Positions 11,019 to 24,415 are shown, counted from the stretch's first letter. The stretch: DNA of 64,000 bases from Marisa cornuarietis (GCA_004794655.1 SMMW01000001.1:8370001-8434000); one strand, 5' to 3'. Notes: a model not told the origin generated them from the letters alone. A program made the numbers and translations.

Positions 11019-11819
11019 TTTGATATGTGCTGCCCACACATATGATATGTACACGCTGTAAAACACTCTAACACGCCGTAACAGTGCGCTAACAACTCTA
11101 ACAATATCGCAAGCACACGCTTGGAATTCTATCCATGTCGACACTCACCATCGCACCAGCAACACACGTACATAGTGCTTGACAAGTACACACACACACA
11201 CACACAGACACAGGCGCGCGCACTCATGACATATTCTCACTCATCAACACCCATCCTCCATTTGGCAGTCTTGCACTACCTTGCTAGAGATCTGGCAAGC
11301 ACACACTCACATCTTGCGTGCAAAAAAAAAATCCTCACAGAAACTATAAAGAGAACAAAAAACAAAACTGTTTTGGGGACAGACTACGTGGGAAAAGAGC
11401 AGGGGCAGAAACGCGGCAGCGAGAAGACAGTATTGCAGCAGGTTCAGTACGGTAGGTTCAAAGTTCAATCATGGAAAGTGCCAAAGAAATCGAAATGAAT
11501 GTTCCAAGCATCGCTGTACAAAATGTGATGTAAATAGCATGAGTAGTTGTGGACGACAGGAGCAGATTTTTCAGAGCATCCGCAGGCCTTACATCAGTAG
11601 GTGGACAGTGTCCGACTCGGGATAAGACTCCTTTGTTACCTGAACCACTAAGAGAGGGAGGAATCACGAAAGAGGAAGAGAAAGGGATGAAAGGGAGGGA
11701 GACAAGAAGCTGTTAAGAACAGAAGGAGGCTGGTGACCAGGAATCTGCATTACGGACAGGTGTTTTATATATATATATATACTCTCATGCCGCGCTCGTG
11801 GCCAGCCAGACAGACTGGC

Positions 11820-12090
11820 ACCGTTGGTCTTATAATAAAGTTACTGTCAGCCATTGGTCTTGTATACTCACCTGCTGTTAACTGCTCTTAAGCTGCTGTC
11901 AGCCATTGGTCTTGTATACTCACCTGCTGTTAACTGCTCTTAAGCTGCTGTCAGCCATTGGTCTTGTATACTCACCTGCTGTTAACTGCTCTTAAGCTGC
12001 TGTCAGCCATTGGTCTTGTATACTCACCTGCTGTTAACTGCTCTTAAGCTGCTGTCAGCCGTTGGTCTTACATTAAGCTACTGTCAACCG
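11820..12090 (+). repeat. 52-bp tandem array, four perfect units plus diverged edges
   Basis: Four identical 52-bp units starting AGCCATTGGTCTTGTATACT occupy 11849-12056. They are flanked by partial diverged units (CCGTTGGTCTTATAATAAAG at 11820 and GTTGGTCTTACATTAAGCTA at 12061). Perfect identity of the inner units next to diverged edge copies indicates recent expansion by unequal exchange or slippage. The apparent open frame starting at 12010 is a by-product. Confidence 0.97.
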
Positions 12091-12631
12091 TTGGGTGTTT
12101 GGGGGCAGCTCAGTGGTGTCAATACCGTTGGCCTATTTGACGTCGCCTCATCGCCTTTGTCCATTTATCTGGTGATCTGCGTGTCCACGCGCCGGCCACA
12201 TGTCGGGCCAGTCCGGCAAGTCTGTGACACAATCGGAGCTTAAGACGAGAATTACATCCCACTGACCTGTACACTGACCTGTGCTTGGTCACTTCCTCCC
12301 TCGCTCTTCTTCGCGTGGCAGAAGGAAAACTGATCGCCGGCAACCTGGGTTTTTTTGTTTGTTTGTTTGTTTGTTGTTGTTTTTTTAAGAAAGGACTTTT
12401 ACCTGGAGTGCTGACGTGTACGTTTCCTGAGGAATGCTATTCTAAGATTGGATCTGGAATGTGACCCCTGGCTGACCTTACGTCTTGTAACCAATTTTTT
12501 TAAATTCTCCTTTTCCATTCAACGCCAAGAAACAACTTAACGCCTCCCTTTCCGCCCCACTTTCTCGTTTCAGAAATTGCACGCAATCAGAAAAAAATTA
12601 ACGAAAAGAATGAAATGCGCAAAAAACGTTA

Positions 12632-12674
12632 TTGCACATTTATCACATTTATCACATTTATCACATTTATCACT
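12632..12674 (+). repeat. 9-bp tandem repeat (CACATTTAT)n
   Basis: Four to five copies of CACATTTAT lie in a row within AT-rich sequence. Confidence 0.8.
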
Positions 12675-12699
12675 GTCATTTTGACAGATCCTCACGAGA

Positions 12700-15660
12700 C
12701 CTGCAGTAAAGACCTCACTGCTACAAAGTCGGATTTAATGTAGCAAAGCTAACTAACTACTGTTTATCTCGTGTGATCGTTACTGCATCAGAACCGCTTA
12801 CATTCTCACATTCTGCTTATTCGTTATAGAGGGGTTGAGGGAGACAAGTAGCCAGGGATAGCGAGAGAGAAACAAGAGAGAAAGAGAGGGAGCAAACACT
12901 TGGCCTTATGAACGTGTTTTCCACATTGGGGAGTTCTCCGTTTGTGAAGAATCAGTTTCAAAGATCTAACAGAAATGTTTAACCATTTTTAAAGTCAGTT
13001 GATTTCTCTCCCTTTCCACCCCCTCCTCCGTCTAATAACTACTCTCTCCTCTCCTGTTTGTTCTCTTCCCGTTCCGTTCTTCAAAAACAGATCTTGTTGC
13101 GGTCATTTTCTTGTAGAGGGTGAGCTTTTTTATACCCAGCTGTTCAGTTCCTGACATTTTGCTCCCCTAGACATGATGTTGAGGGCGACGAGAGAGCAAA
13201 TGTTTTGTGGGCTGAGGACTGGGATGTCCTTTTCCTAAGGGGAGGAGAGGGTTACAGCGTTACCTACCTGACAGCCTGGCAGATCTCTTGCTGCTGGCGC
13301 CAGCGGACGTAGGAACCCACAGGCCTGCTTAGTGTTATCACTGCAACTCATGGCTAACCTTTTGTCCGAAGGTCTCTACCCAGCGGGAGAATGGGGGGGG
13401 GGGAGGGAAAATCCTGCTGGAAGTGTAACGAGAGCAGCGCTCCGTGCGGCCTCCACAAAGACCGTTGACGTAGCGGCGACGTGGGTGACGGGGGCCAACA
13501 GACAGCCTAACCACGACAGACAACGGGACAAACGACGTGACACGAATCGCCAGACGGGGTTAAACAACTGACTCCTGTACAGACCATCGGCTTCATTTGC
13601 CTTCTAATCTTCCTTTCTTGCGACCCGTCACCAGTCTCCAGCCTCTTTTTAAAAATCTGCCATGTCACCCACCAGCCCGCATCCCCCCTCCCGCAATGGC
13701 ATCGGAAGAGTAAAGGTTTGATATCTTCTCCCCATTTTAGCGCTGACCCCCGCGCTCCTCACAAGCCCGTATCTGATCAGTCTTTGTGTGCCTGAGCCAC
13801 CAGCTTCCGGAGAGTGTGCGACATTAATTAAACTTTAAAAAAAAAACGAAAAAGCCTCGGACAATCTCTTCTGCAGAGCACCTGCTCTGTCCTGTTCGAC
13901 AATTTTTTTTTTTTTTTTTTGGTCTGATTTGAAAGACGATTAAATTCTTCTATGGTTTGCATTTTTTTTTTTTTTGGTTTGTTTGTTTGGTGGGCATGAG
14001 TGGTTCTGATCATCGTGAAAGTAAAAACTAAACGCTTCACTTACTGATAAGTCTGCTCCGACTTTTAAGCATTTCTTTTTCTTCTGGTCAAGAATACAAT
14101 TTCTTTCGTCCGATGAACGATATTTAGACACGAGTTTCTACTTTTTCAGTGTTCAGCTTCCATGGCCGTGAAAAGCTAACGTACACACTAAAGCTAAAAC
14201 TTGTAAAAGCAGTTAAGTCAGCCTGTGGGACACAAATATTTCATGCAACAGTAGCAGCAAACAAACATGCCTTTGAAAAAGGATTGTAAGTAAAGGATGG
14301 AGCTAATCCTCAGTTTAGTCCCTTGACCTGTACTTGTCATCGAAGCTTGGTTGCTTGCTGGAGCTTTTCTCCGAGTCGAGCATCTGAAGCCACCTTACGG
14401 CGAACTCGTCCACGACCCATGAACCACATTGATAGCCCTCCCTGTTCTGGGGATACCCGCCTTAGGCTGTATTACCGAACCACCCGATCGTCTGGAAGTG
14501 GAGGGATGCAGCAGCTGACAAGTTTTTCCAGTGCTGGCATTCTTCTGAACGACGCCAAGCTCAGACTCGGACGGGAAAGAAGTGGCAGACTCTGCTTGTG
14601 TCGGGTCGTCTGGTGAATTAACGAGATATCGACCGTTTGATCCTTGTCTTGAACCCAAGGCTAAAAGCCCCTGTCAGATGACGTCACGACTACAAGGTTT
14701 TTTAAAAATTTCCTTATCCATTTGCCTGCCCACACACCTAAAAAAATTCTTTCTCGGACTGTTTTCTCCAGTCTGCGTTGTTTCAGAAACCGTGGAGCCA
14801 AAATACGACTTTTGATGTCCAATAATCTCTTTTCTGGATTTTCTGAACTTTATGCCAGCTGTCTGGAGTCCAAGACTATCAGGTGACCTAATACTTCCCC
14901 ACTCCACCCCACCGCAGATCCCTCCCCACCACATACACACACCCAACAGCGCTGATGACTTTGTAATCTAGACTTCATCTTCATCCTGGACGTCCGGACT
15001 TGTCCTGCGATTGATCTTAAGCTTAACTTCCGCTTGCAGTGAAATGTTGTGGCAGTCACTGGATTCCCCGGCAACAGTTTTTACGCTAGCAAGGCAGAGA
15101 TGATTGTTGTGTCAGGGAGGCAAAAAAGCGTTCAGTCAAAATGAAGTTAGGGCGGTTGCCTGGCCACTTTGGAAGGGCGTTGAAATGTCTGGAGAGGAAT
15201 CAGCGTCAGAACTGATCTGGAGCAAACATGTATGTCATTTTGTTTTGAAACGACTGGTCTTCATCGTTTTTGCCTTCCACAAGCTCAGCATTCCAACCCA
15301 AGAGCAATAGATGGTCAACAAAATTGCTAAAGCCACTTTGCAAAGAAAAATTGCCTTAGTAGTAATTTTCTTTTATGTGTGATGTTAATGTTAATAGAAA
15401 ACACAGAATGGACCCCCATTCCTAAAAGCACATCGCGGATCAGAGAATATTGCGAGACAACTTCCAGAATAAAGTTTCGCCCCTAGACACTTATCGATTA
15501 GGAAAATAATGAGATGTGAGATGTTCCTAACTGGCGGCCGCCTTCTGTGGAAAGTGGCAGTCATGTCTTCAGTTTTTTCTCCAGGCATCATCTCTCCCAT
15601 CGTTCTCGCGTTTTCACCACATCAGCGCAAATCAAACATGTCCCTGTCACTTGATGTGAA
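12700..15660. other. Anonymous DNA, no gene seen
   Basis: The stretch contains poly-T runs (13903-13920, 13963-13975) and pyrimidine-rich segments. No recognisable protein, RNA gene or repeat unit is seen. Open frames near 14323-14658 have no familiar motif. Confidence 0.4.
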
Positions 15661-15676
15661 CACCTATACACTTATG

Positions 15677-15786
<110 letters not shown>

Positions 15787-16433
15787 GCTCAGAAACTTCC
15801 TACGCTTTTGCAAATTTACTAACAGGAGGCTTGTGACTCACAGCTTGCTGGTGACCAGAGTGAAGAAAGACATTTGTAACACGCGTAACATGCACTAATA
15901 GTCACTAATAGTAAACGCTGCTCACATTCACTTAGCTCAGTTCATTCACCAGCTGCTCACATTCAGTTAGCCCAGCTGTTTCACTAGCTCCTTACATGCA
16001 GCTCTTTCACCAACTAAGCCACAATCAGATCTCTGATCCACGTGTGTGAACCTACTGTTGAACGTCTCATGGCTGATAAAAGGAACATATCAGAATCCAC
16101 GCATTTGTTCCCTTTGATTTATTCCTGCGGGCTGCTGTGCCTTATCTCGCTTCCTAGTGGAGAAATAACTAGCAAGGTCTATCCGCAGGGATGCGCCCAT
16201 GGCAGGCGCCGGAAGTGGAGGCATCTCGGTGCGGAGGTAATGACTGTCGATCCTGCAGCTGCATCCCGACACCAGGCTAACGCCTGCACGTGCAGACAAA
16301 CAGAGAAGACTTGCTGCAGCACATCCTTGGTCAACATTAATCTCTACTCAGAAAGTCTCTCGTAGAGCCTCGACACTCTCACGGGCACAGGAGGAGCGTT
16401 GCATTATTGTCACGAGCTGCTTGAGCTTTCACG

Positions 16434-16434
<1 letters not shown>

Positions 16435-16492
<58 letters not shown>
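16435..16492 (+). repeat. (AC)n microsatellite
   Basis: About 29 uninterrupted AC units. Confidence 0.97.
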
Positions 16493-16495
<3 letters not shown>

Positions 16496-18013
16496 AAGTG
16501 CTTCATTGGAGAAGAGGGTGCCACCGTCTGAGAAAAGTGAAAATAGAGTGGAGGCGTATCGAAAATTCTCAATCTAATCAGCACAGAATGTGTTCTTCGT
16601 CATCTGTTATTTAAGGCGAAGACACTGTCTTCAGTCTGGCAAATACTCAAAGGTCTAAACACTTAAGTGCCATACTGATGTCAGCCAAGCCTTCAACGCA
16701 GAAGCCAAGACCAATGATGGGCATGACATTCTCAGTATATATTTTATTGAGTACTACCAATGTAATGTCTATTTATCAATAATAAAATAAATACATTTCA
16801 ATATGTTTTCCATAACACTATATCGTGATTTACCGTGAGTCCCATCTTCTACTGTTCGCAAAATCAAACTATGTTTTGTAACCAGAACAATAATTTCTAA
16901 CAATGCTTTAAGTTATGTCATGTACTGTTTGGTTTCGCACTTAATCAACCAATCAATTATGCACGAGTGCACATGCTACTCTTACAACGGAAAATTTTCT
17001 ATTTGTTATCTTTGACAGTTAAGGCGGTAAAAGGCATTAATGTCATTCATCAAGCCTTTGTTTCTGCGACTTTTACAGCAGCTGGTTCCACTGCTACTAG
17101 TAACTGTTACGACCTCCGGTGCTTTCAGTCTTTCCATTTCTCATTTCGTTCTCTCATCTCATCATGTCCGCGGGCTGTGACTTGTATCTTTAAGAGCAGA
17201 AATGAGCAGGGCATGAATTAAGGTACACTTGTCCTTATCTCTTCTTCAGATCACATTATAGTGTGCAGGCATTCAAATGAAAGTGCATGAATCTGTGTGT
17301 GTGTGTTGTGTGTATGTGTGTGTGTGCGTGTGTGATCGCGTGCCCCCTCATATAAAAGAACTTAAAGCAAAATCAGTGAAGCCCTTTCCCTTAAATAGAA
17401 ATTCACAAAAAAATTAATTTATTTTATTCAGCCTACACTTCATTTCCAACAAATAGTTAGGACCCTCCGTGGGGATGTCATCAGAAGTCCACCAGCTCTT
17501 ATTCAAAGTTCTTCGGATCTATTTTTAAAATACTGGTACTAAATGACTTTGCCTTTGAAAAATGATTACAACTCGTATGTACAAGCCAAAATAAATCAAA
17601 AGATGATTACAGGAGGTTGCATGTTTGAGGGAGGCAGCCCAGTGAACAGATAAACCGATCGGCTCATTCTGGAGAGGAAGAGTAGCTTCACTCCCTATGA
17701 TGTTAGTCTCCCCAGCTTGTTTACTGACGTCACACGTACCACCATCTCGGTAAGAATATCGATGGAAGAAGGGGAAAATCCCAACAAATTTCTATTCCAT
17801 TGTCAAGCACCACCAATTTGTTCCTGACTGAACTATTTATGAATAAATGGAGAAAAAAAAAGTCTTGATAAAGTTGACTGAGAACAGTTGAGTACACGTT
17901 TGTACACCTATTATTCGTTCTCTTTCGATTTTTTAAATCAAATTTTGAAGCTACAAATAAGAAAGGTAAAGGGGATACGTTTACAGTCATCTACTTTAAT
18001 CAAATATGTTTTC

Positions 18014-18015
18014 AA

Positions 18016-18063
<48 letters not shown>

Positions 18064-18065
18064 AA
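18014..18065 (+). repeat. (AAAG)n microsatellite
   Basis: About 12 units. A similar, longer tract lies at 23359-23436. Confidence 0.96.
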
Positions 18066-18964
18066 AGGTTCCACCCTATCCTAAAAAGTGCAACGACTTA
18101 TAATAAAAGCCTAGTAATAAAAAAAAGTCAAGGCTGAGTGCTGAGATCAAACAAAACCTACATCCTTCTGAGAAGCAGGGACAGACACTGCATACCTCAA
18201 GATCCATCTAAACAAGAAAACGTAGTACATGTCAAACACTCACAAAAATATAAATATGCGATGTCAAGACCCTGTCAGAAAGTGATTGCCCTCCCTTTCT
18301 ATGCATTCCCTGGTCTCCGTGGTTCGCGAGGACATGACGAGCTTTTTAACTGATTACCTCTTCACAGCACTACTCCAACACGTGCGGCGCTAAACTTAAA
18401 AGATTAAACTCGGATTCCATAGTACGCAGACCGACTTAACATTGCACCCTGGAGAATAAGGGAGGAGGGAGTGGATATTGAACACGAAATTCTTACCGCT
18501 GTTGCGTAAACAGGCCACGCGAGTTCGCATGACGACTATTTTGATAGCCGGGACCTTGTGGCCGGGGGTCATGATGTGACTGCCCTCATTATATCATATT
18601 GTTCCTGGTTACATGTTTCAATACTTGGCTACACAGTTAAACACGATTACGTTTCTACAAACGAGCACACGTTCGTACCTCAATGGCTACAATCAACCCG
18701 GAACGGTTCGCGGCTTCAAAATCAGATGGTACCTGTAGTTGAAAAGTCTTTTAGTCGAGTATCTGCCATGGCGGCAGCCAGCACCCACACGGGAATGTAG
18801 AGAGTCGGATATGAACGCGATCACGAAACAATAGGGCAGCGACGTCGCAGAGAAGACCAGGGACTCCAGTGAGGAGACGGACAACGACAACAACAAACAA
18901 CAGTTTCTATTTTGAGACCTAATCGTGTCCCGCGTGACGTATTTCATCCTGACCCTGACTGACT

Positions 18965-19130
18965 GCCCGAGCGCTTGAGACTGATGATGATGATGGTAAT
19001 GTTTTGGTTTCTTTGTTGTTTGTTAGTGGTGACGATGGCGGTGATAGTCGCATCATCATCATCGTCGTCGTTGTTGGCCTCCTCCTCTTCCTCCTCCTCA
19101 TTATCATCATCATCATTTTGCAATAACATT
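18965..19130 (+). repeat. Trinucleotide-rich region (GAT, CAT, TCC)
   Basis: Clusters of GATGATGAT, CATCATCATCATCG and TCCTCCTCTTCCTCC give serine-rich or aspartate-rich open frames in several phases on both strands. The frames come from the simple sequence and are not genes. Confidence 0.75.
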
Positions 19131-19984
19131 AAGCTGATCACCCAAGCTTTTCAAAAGAAGCCACATTACATTGTCCGAAAGCCTATTTAGGAAAAGCTAT
19201 AAGGACCCAAGTCGCCATAAACATCGCTGGCAGCTGGAACAAGAAATGGAAAGCATGACAGTCTCAAGCCAGGTGTGGCCAGTCGACTGGTCGCCGCGCC
19301 AGATGCTGACGTATCGATCGTTGACTGTGTCTCCCCTGGAGTCTGGGGAACCGGGCGAGTGGGTCCCACGCCACGAGGTTTGCCGACATCTAACAACGCT
19401 ACGCCACAACAGCCAGCACTTTCTTCCCACATTTGTTATACATGTAATCATGCCTGGCATCGGACCTTGGAAGAACTTTGGACATTGTAGACGCGGAGGA
19501 TCAAAGCCAACATTTGCAGCTGTCGCTGCTATTACAGATGAGCAATAACAGCAAGAAGGACTGCGATGTGACCGTCACCGCCGAGACGAGTGAAAATGAT
19601 TTCTGGTTATTTCTGAATGTGTGGACGTTTTGGTAGGTCTCTTCTTCTTACACTTGCTGCCTTGACTTGGTTACTGAGACTGGTAATGCCTCGTCTCTTG
19701 AGTGCTTGTGTCTTTTTTTTCCTCGTGTTTCTGCCCAGAGTACGATGACTTTAAAAACCACCCACACTTGAAAGTATCGTGAACGTCTTTCCTAGGCAGC
19801 AACCTCTTTCGTCTTTGCACCATCGCCCTTTTCATCGACTCATCGAAGTATAGCTGACACTGGCACTCAAAACATGCAGACAGGCATCCAGCTGCAGATA
19901 CAGCAGCACCGTGAGTAGGTCGCCTCGCCCTGGTCTCTTTCCTGCTGCACGTGACTGAGGACCGATCCCCTTACGTCCCTTGCC

Positions 19985-20300
19985 CCCCAAAAGCCGAATC
20001 AGCAATCCATGCCGATGTGGGGCGGGGCGGGGGGGGGGGTGAGGAGGAGGAGAGAGGTGGGGGGAGACGAAACGATCGCGAGAAACAGACGGTCCTTCGT
20101 TGCCAAACGTCCCCGCAGGCTTCTCGCCATTAGTCTCCAGGCGCCAAGAATCGATAGGACATTGCGTAATAACGGGTGTGGGGGGGCGGAGAGGGGCGGG
20201 GTTCCACGAGCACGCATCGCGAAGATCAGAGTGCGATGGCGCAGCGACAGGACACGCGTTTCTATAGCAACACGTGTTTACCGTAGTAACGGAAGAGTAA
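19985..20300 (+). promoter_or_regulatory. CpG-rich, GC-box-bearing segment
   Basis: By hand count there are about 30 CpG dinucleotides in about 310 bp, far denser than the surrounding sequence. Two GC-box clusters are visible: GGGGCGGGGCGGG near 20019 and GAGAGGGGCGGGGTT near 20187. The segment ends immediately upstream of the X-box/TATA cluster. CpG clustering with GC boxes is a usual feature of animal promoters. In invertebrates with mosaic methylation the meaning is less certain. Confidence 0.5.
20258..20290 (+). promoter_or_regulatory. Two RFX-type X-boxes around a CACGTG E-box
   Basis: GTTTCTATAGCAAC (20258-20271) and GTTTACCGTAGTAAC (20276-20290) both contain the RGYAAC half-site of RFX X-boxes, with a weaker GTTNNC half opposite. 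Between them is a perfect CACGTG (20271-20276). X-boxes are the RFX sites in front of many ciliary genes. Here they lie 47-79 bp upstream of a TATA box, so a ciliary or RFX-controlled gene is a reasonable guess. This is motif matching by eye. Confidence 0.45.
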
Positions 20301-20336
20301 GGAGAGAGGGTGAAGGATGGTTTGACTCAGTCGCTC

Positions 20337-20374
20337 TATAAAGGTCGAAAAGGACCAGGCGTGGTCTACATCGT
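20337..20374 (+). promoter_or_regulatory. TATA box and initiator
   Basis: TATAAAGG (20337-20344) is followed by an initiator-like CTACATC, whose A at 20368 lies 31 bp from the first T of the TATA box. That is the canonical spacing for RNA polymerase II core promoters. The first ATG downstream (20397) is 29 nt from this predicted start. With the CpG-rich segment and the X-boxes it forms a coherent plus-strand promoter arrangement. Confidence 0.5.
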
Positions 20375-20396
20375 GGTTTGATTTTTCGTGGAAATT

Positions 20397-20537
20397 ATGG
20401 GACAGCCGTCTGTGGACGGGGTCTTCGCGAAGACTGCCTGGCTTGCTTGTGTTTGCCATTGCCTGTGTCCCATACCATTCTTAGAGCACTGCCCTTTATT
20501 TTTAAATGTGCTTGTGGTTAAAACAAGTATCTCCTGA
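20397..20537 (+). CDS. Short open frame downstream of the candidate promoter
   Basis: The ATG at 20397 has A at -3 and G at +4, a good initiation context. It opens 46 codons starting MGQPSVDGVFAKTAWLACV and ending in TGA at 20535. I do not recognise the peptide. If the promoter is real, this could be the beginning of a first coding exon spliced before the stop, or a short upstream frame. No strong splice donor is visible: the GT sites after CTT, CCT and ACAA are weak. Confidence 0.22.
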   Translation: MGQPSVDGVFAKTAWLACVCHCLCPIPFLEHCPLFLNVLVVKTSIS

Positions 20538-20559
20538 GTAAACGACAATGATACTGCAA

Positions 20560-23350
20560 ACCTTGTCTCGTCAATGTAGATACCGCAGTTGTCCTTGAGA
20601 TTTGTGGTTTGCGTAATTCTGTGTTATTCATGGTATCGAGTCTTATTAATGTGCTCGTCTTCATATCGCCGTGGAAAGAAAACAGTTTGTTGTTTGTCGA
20701 CATCGTAGTGCTGTATTCAGTTCCGTTTATGGTGACCTAAACAAAGTCAACCAAATGTGACTGCTGAAATAAATGAGCCACATGAGAGTAAAAGTCATTC
20801 CGAGTGCACGAGGCGCACCAAAATGCAGCTTCAGCACAGTTTGAGTTGTAACATTTTTATACATCAGTTATACTTTCAACTGCAAGAACAATTTACATGC
20901 ATCAATTTCATTTCTGGAAGTGTTGAGCACGTCCTACTTGCAAAAGCACCTGTCTGTTCGTGTGTGCATTTAAATGTCAAAGCAGAAAAATTACACTGTA
21001 TGCCTTAGGATGGAAAAGAAAGCTAATTTCTTGGTAAGAATGTAGGTCGTTATGAAATAGTACATTTTTATGTTTTTATGTTCGGCAGACACCTTTTTTA
21101 CCTACTGTAGATATCTGATTACGTATATGTTCCATAAGTAGCATGCAGTATAGCTGTTTGTGAAGCGGTCTCCTGCTATCGGCGCAAGACGTGTTTTGAA
21201 AATTATGGAGTATGCTCAGTACAAGGCGCTGTTTCTCAAAAAGTTTCCTCTCCATTAGCGCGATAACATCTAAAAATATTACAACGCCAGGAAAAAAAGT
21301 CAAATGTGACATCACGATTGTACTCAGGTCCGCCTAATTAGCATATGGATAGGGTCCCAGTTGTCCCACAGGCTGAGGTCTTGACAACGTGAACGTACTC
21401 AATATGCAATCCCGACCTCTTTGTTGTAAACTCTTTCTGTGCATGCTGATATTTGTAGACGATTATCTTGAGAACAAAAAAGGGTATTCTCCCAGATTTG
21501 GAGAAATCGTTTCTTGTATTGAGCTTTGTCGAGACATTAGAACAAAAGGTTTGCACTGTAGTAGATCTTTAAAAGCAAACGGGACAACAAGGCATTATAG
21601 GTAATTTTCGTGATCCGAAGATTACATTCAACTATATCTGATAATGTGGTCAGCGCTGGATGACTTACTCAGCTTGTGTCACCGGGTCCTTCATCGGGGT
21701 GGTCATAGACTATGTTTTGTTCTCTCTCGTCTCGTTTTTATTAGGATGACACGCTGACCAGCAACTCGCTAAATGACGTCCGTGTAACACAAACTATAAT
21801 TTTGTTTTCTTAGTGATTTTTAATGAATCCTTAGAACAACACTCAGTAAACAGTTAATATACAAAGATCGTTTAACCCTAAGAATGCACAAACTGGTTCT
21901 CACGTGTTTTTTTTTTTTTTTTTTTTGGTAACCTGTTCCAAATTCACTTCCTTGTCTACAAAACATGATCCTTCTCAGCTTCAACTAGAAATTTCGACGA
22001 CTATAAAATAAAGAGATTGCGAGTATTTACAACAGATCCGCTTTCTAGAATTAGAAGAGATCGCTGATGCCTTTGAGTTGGTATCATGTAGCGTGTTTAA
22101 AAGGCAAACACACAATATTTTATGTACTGAACTCATACATCTTTTGATAAAATTTATGCAAAGGTAAGAACAAACTGAAACTATCAGATTATCGAAAATT
22201 ATTAGTTTCGCGTTTCAGTTTTAAAGACCTTACAACATAAAAACTACACAATTTCTTTGCCGTCGTTATTAGAAGATAATAGTGCAAAAAGGCAAAAAGT
22301 ACTTGAGAATTCTCTAGACAGAGTGAAATTTAAGGGAAATGAAAGAAGAGAGTAACAAAGGGACAGAAAATAACAAAAGGCGATAAAAGACACCATTTGC
22401 AGGTATATTCTTTTACTGATGAGACCTTCAAGACTTTCAGGAAAAAACAACAAGCAAAGGGGCGTAAAATGGCGAGTAGACATTATTGTGGCAATAAAGC
22501 TCTAAATCTTAGCAAAAAGTCTTTCCACCCGTGACACCAAAACGGTGACAAGACCAGTGGCTGAAGACCTCCTGAGGTAGGACAAAGTCTGCAGTAACCG
22601 GACGACAGAGGTCCTGCTGAAAACGAACTCGTTTTCTCATTAGTGGCTTTAACCGTGTCTTCTCTAAACGCAAGTGTAGCGTGTTTGTTTTGTCGGCAAC
22701 TGAAATGTGGGGCATGTGGGGCACGTGGGGCACTCAAGAGCAGGTCACAGAGGTTCATCTATCAGTCTCCACAGTCTACTGCTCTGTGTCTTGAATAATT
22801 CATCTCCTGCTGGCACCCAGGGATCTGCAGCAAAAAGACCAAGAGAGCCTGTTGTATCTCTTGTCTTGCCCCATACGGAGTGCAAGCACCATTTGGTTTT
22901 CCTCAAACCTGGCAAAATATTTTGTTAAAGACAATAACGAAGCGCATGTTCGTATAAACACGAAGTTTGCACACTGACTCCCCGGCCAGGAAAGGTTCTT
23001 TAAAAATAGGATGCACGTACACAACTGGACTGTTCATCCTGAAGAGCAGTTACGTTTACAAGACGCGTGTCAGTGAAGGTAACTGTGGAAGTGAGAGGAT
23101 GGAAATCTACCCAGTCAGCGTGAAACTACAGGACGGTTCCACAAGTAATGAAAATAGCTGAAAACGATACGAATGGGAGGAGTGGAAATGTCAACAGATA
23201 ATAAGTCTAAAGAAGCAGCAGCAGCAGGAAGAAGTAGGCTTTGTTGACTGGAGGGACGAGATCTGGAAGGAAATAGGTACAAGAGGAGGAGGGCAATACA
23301 CAAAGAGAGGCAGACAGAAGGAGGGAGAACAATACAGACAGATGGAAGGA
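20560..23350. other. Anonymous DNA, no gene seen
   Basis: AT-rich sequence with a poly-T run at 21909-21926. I find no protein motif, RNA gene or repeat unit. Confidence 0.4.
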
Positions 23351-23358
23351 GAACACAG

Positions 23359-23360
23359 GA

Positions 23361-23436
<76 letters not shown>
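23359..23436 (+). repeat. (AAAG)n microsatellite
   Basis: About 19 units. They account for the Phe-Leu-Ser repeats in the minus-strand frame. Confidence 0.97.
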
Positions 23437-23826
23437 ACGATTAAGACTCAAGAAAACAGGTGGAAGGAGGGAGACATGAGTCGGTGGAGAGAAAAATTCT
23501 GCTCAGCTGCTTATAATTTTGTTGTCTGGTATTTAAATATATTAATTACATTTTTAGTATCATTTCAACGTAGATCAATAATTGTTGGTATCCATTGTGA
23601 GGTGTGAGTGAGGCGTGAAGAAAATAAGAAAAAAAAGTTACACTAATATGTCTGAGGAAGTGTCACACAACGGGAATTAATGACGCCCTCAATCAGTAAT
23701 TTTAAGCCTGTATTCGTCATGCCTTCCTTTGATTTCCAAACTTTACATCCCATATAACTGATTGGTAAACGCATTTCACCTTCCTATGGAACAATGTAGA
23801 CTAGACAAAGGCCTTCACAACTTTCA

Positions 23827-23828
<2 letters not shown>

Positions 23829-23903
<75 letters not shown>
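23829..23903 (+). repeat. (CT)n-(AC)n compound microsatellite
   Basis: About 15 CT units pass into about 22 CA units without a break. A second CT-to-AC junction of the same kind occurs at 24857-24927. Confidence 0.97.
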
Positions 23904-23905
<2 letters not shown>

Positions 23906-24194
23906 CAACATTTTAAAACATGTTTCTACCTGTGTATTTACGTCCATGAGAGAGGTTGTGTATCAAGACCTTGAACACCTGCGCTCTGTTAGCAGCACTT
24001 CAATTCTAAGTAACCAAATACACAGCAGAAAGGATTAAATGGGGGCATATAGCCTTATGGGTTATATAAACGTTCTTTTATTTATTTAAACAGGTAATCA
24101 CCTAAAGAGCTGAGGAGTTAGCACGCAAGCTTACTGCCAGTTCCTTTCTCTATCTCGCGGCCTCTTTCCCACCCATGCTTTTTTTCTTGTCTAA

Positions 24195-24330
24195 AGGTAT
24201 TGTTGGTTGACTAAAGGTACTGTTGGTTGACTAAAGATACTCTTTACTACCAAGAGGTACTATTAGTGATCTTTAGCTACTGTTGATCGGTAAAGGTGCT
24301 GTTTATTGTTAAAGGCATTGTTGATTGCCT
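24195..24330 (+). repeat. Degenerate 21-27 bp tandem repeat
   Basis: Five to six decaying copies contain TTGACTAAAGGTACTGTTGG, the last ones heavily diverged (GGTAAAGGTGCTGTTTATTG). It is an old minisatellite. Confidence 0.65.
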
Positions 24331-24415
24331 ACAGAAGTGTTTACAGGGTGAATGCTCATGCAGATGATGCATGGAAACTTGATTGTGTCTGTATGTCCGT
24401 GCCTTGGTAACTAGT

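Noticed and set aside
12010..12243. 77-codon frame starting MVLYTHLLLT
   Set aside because: Its first third is the 52-bp tandem repeat.
18919..19190. Asp- or Ser-rich frames
   Set aside because: Products of GAT/CAT/TCC trinucleotide repeats.
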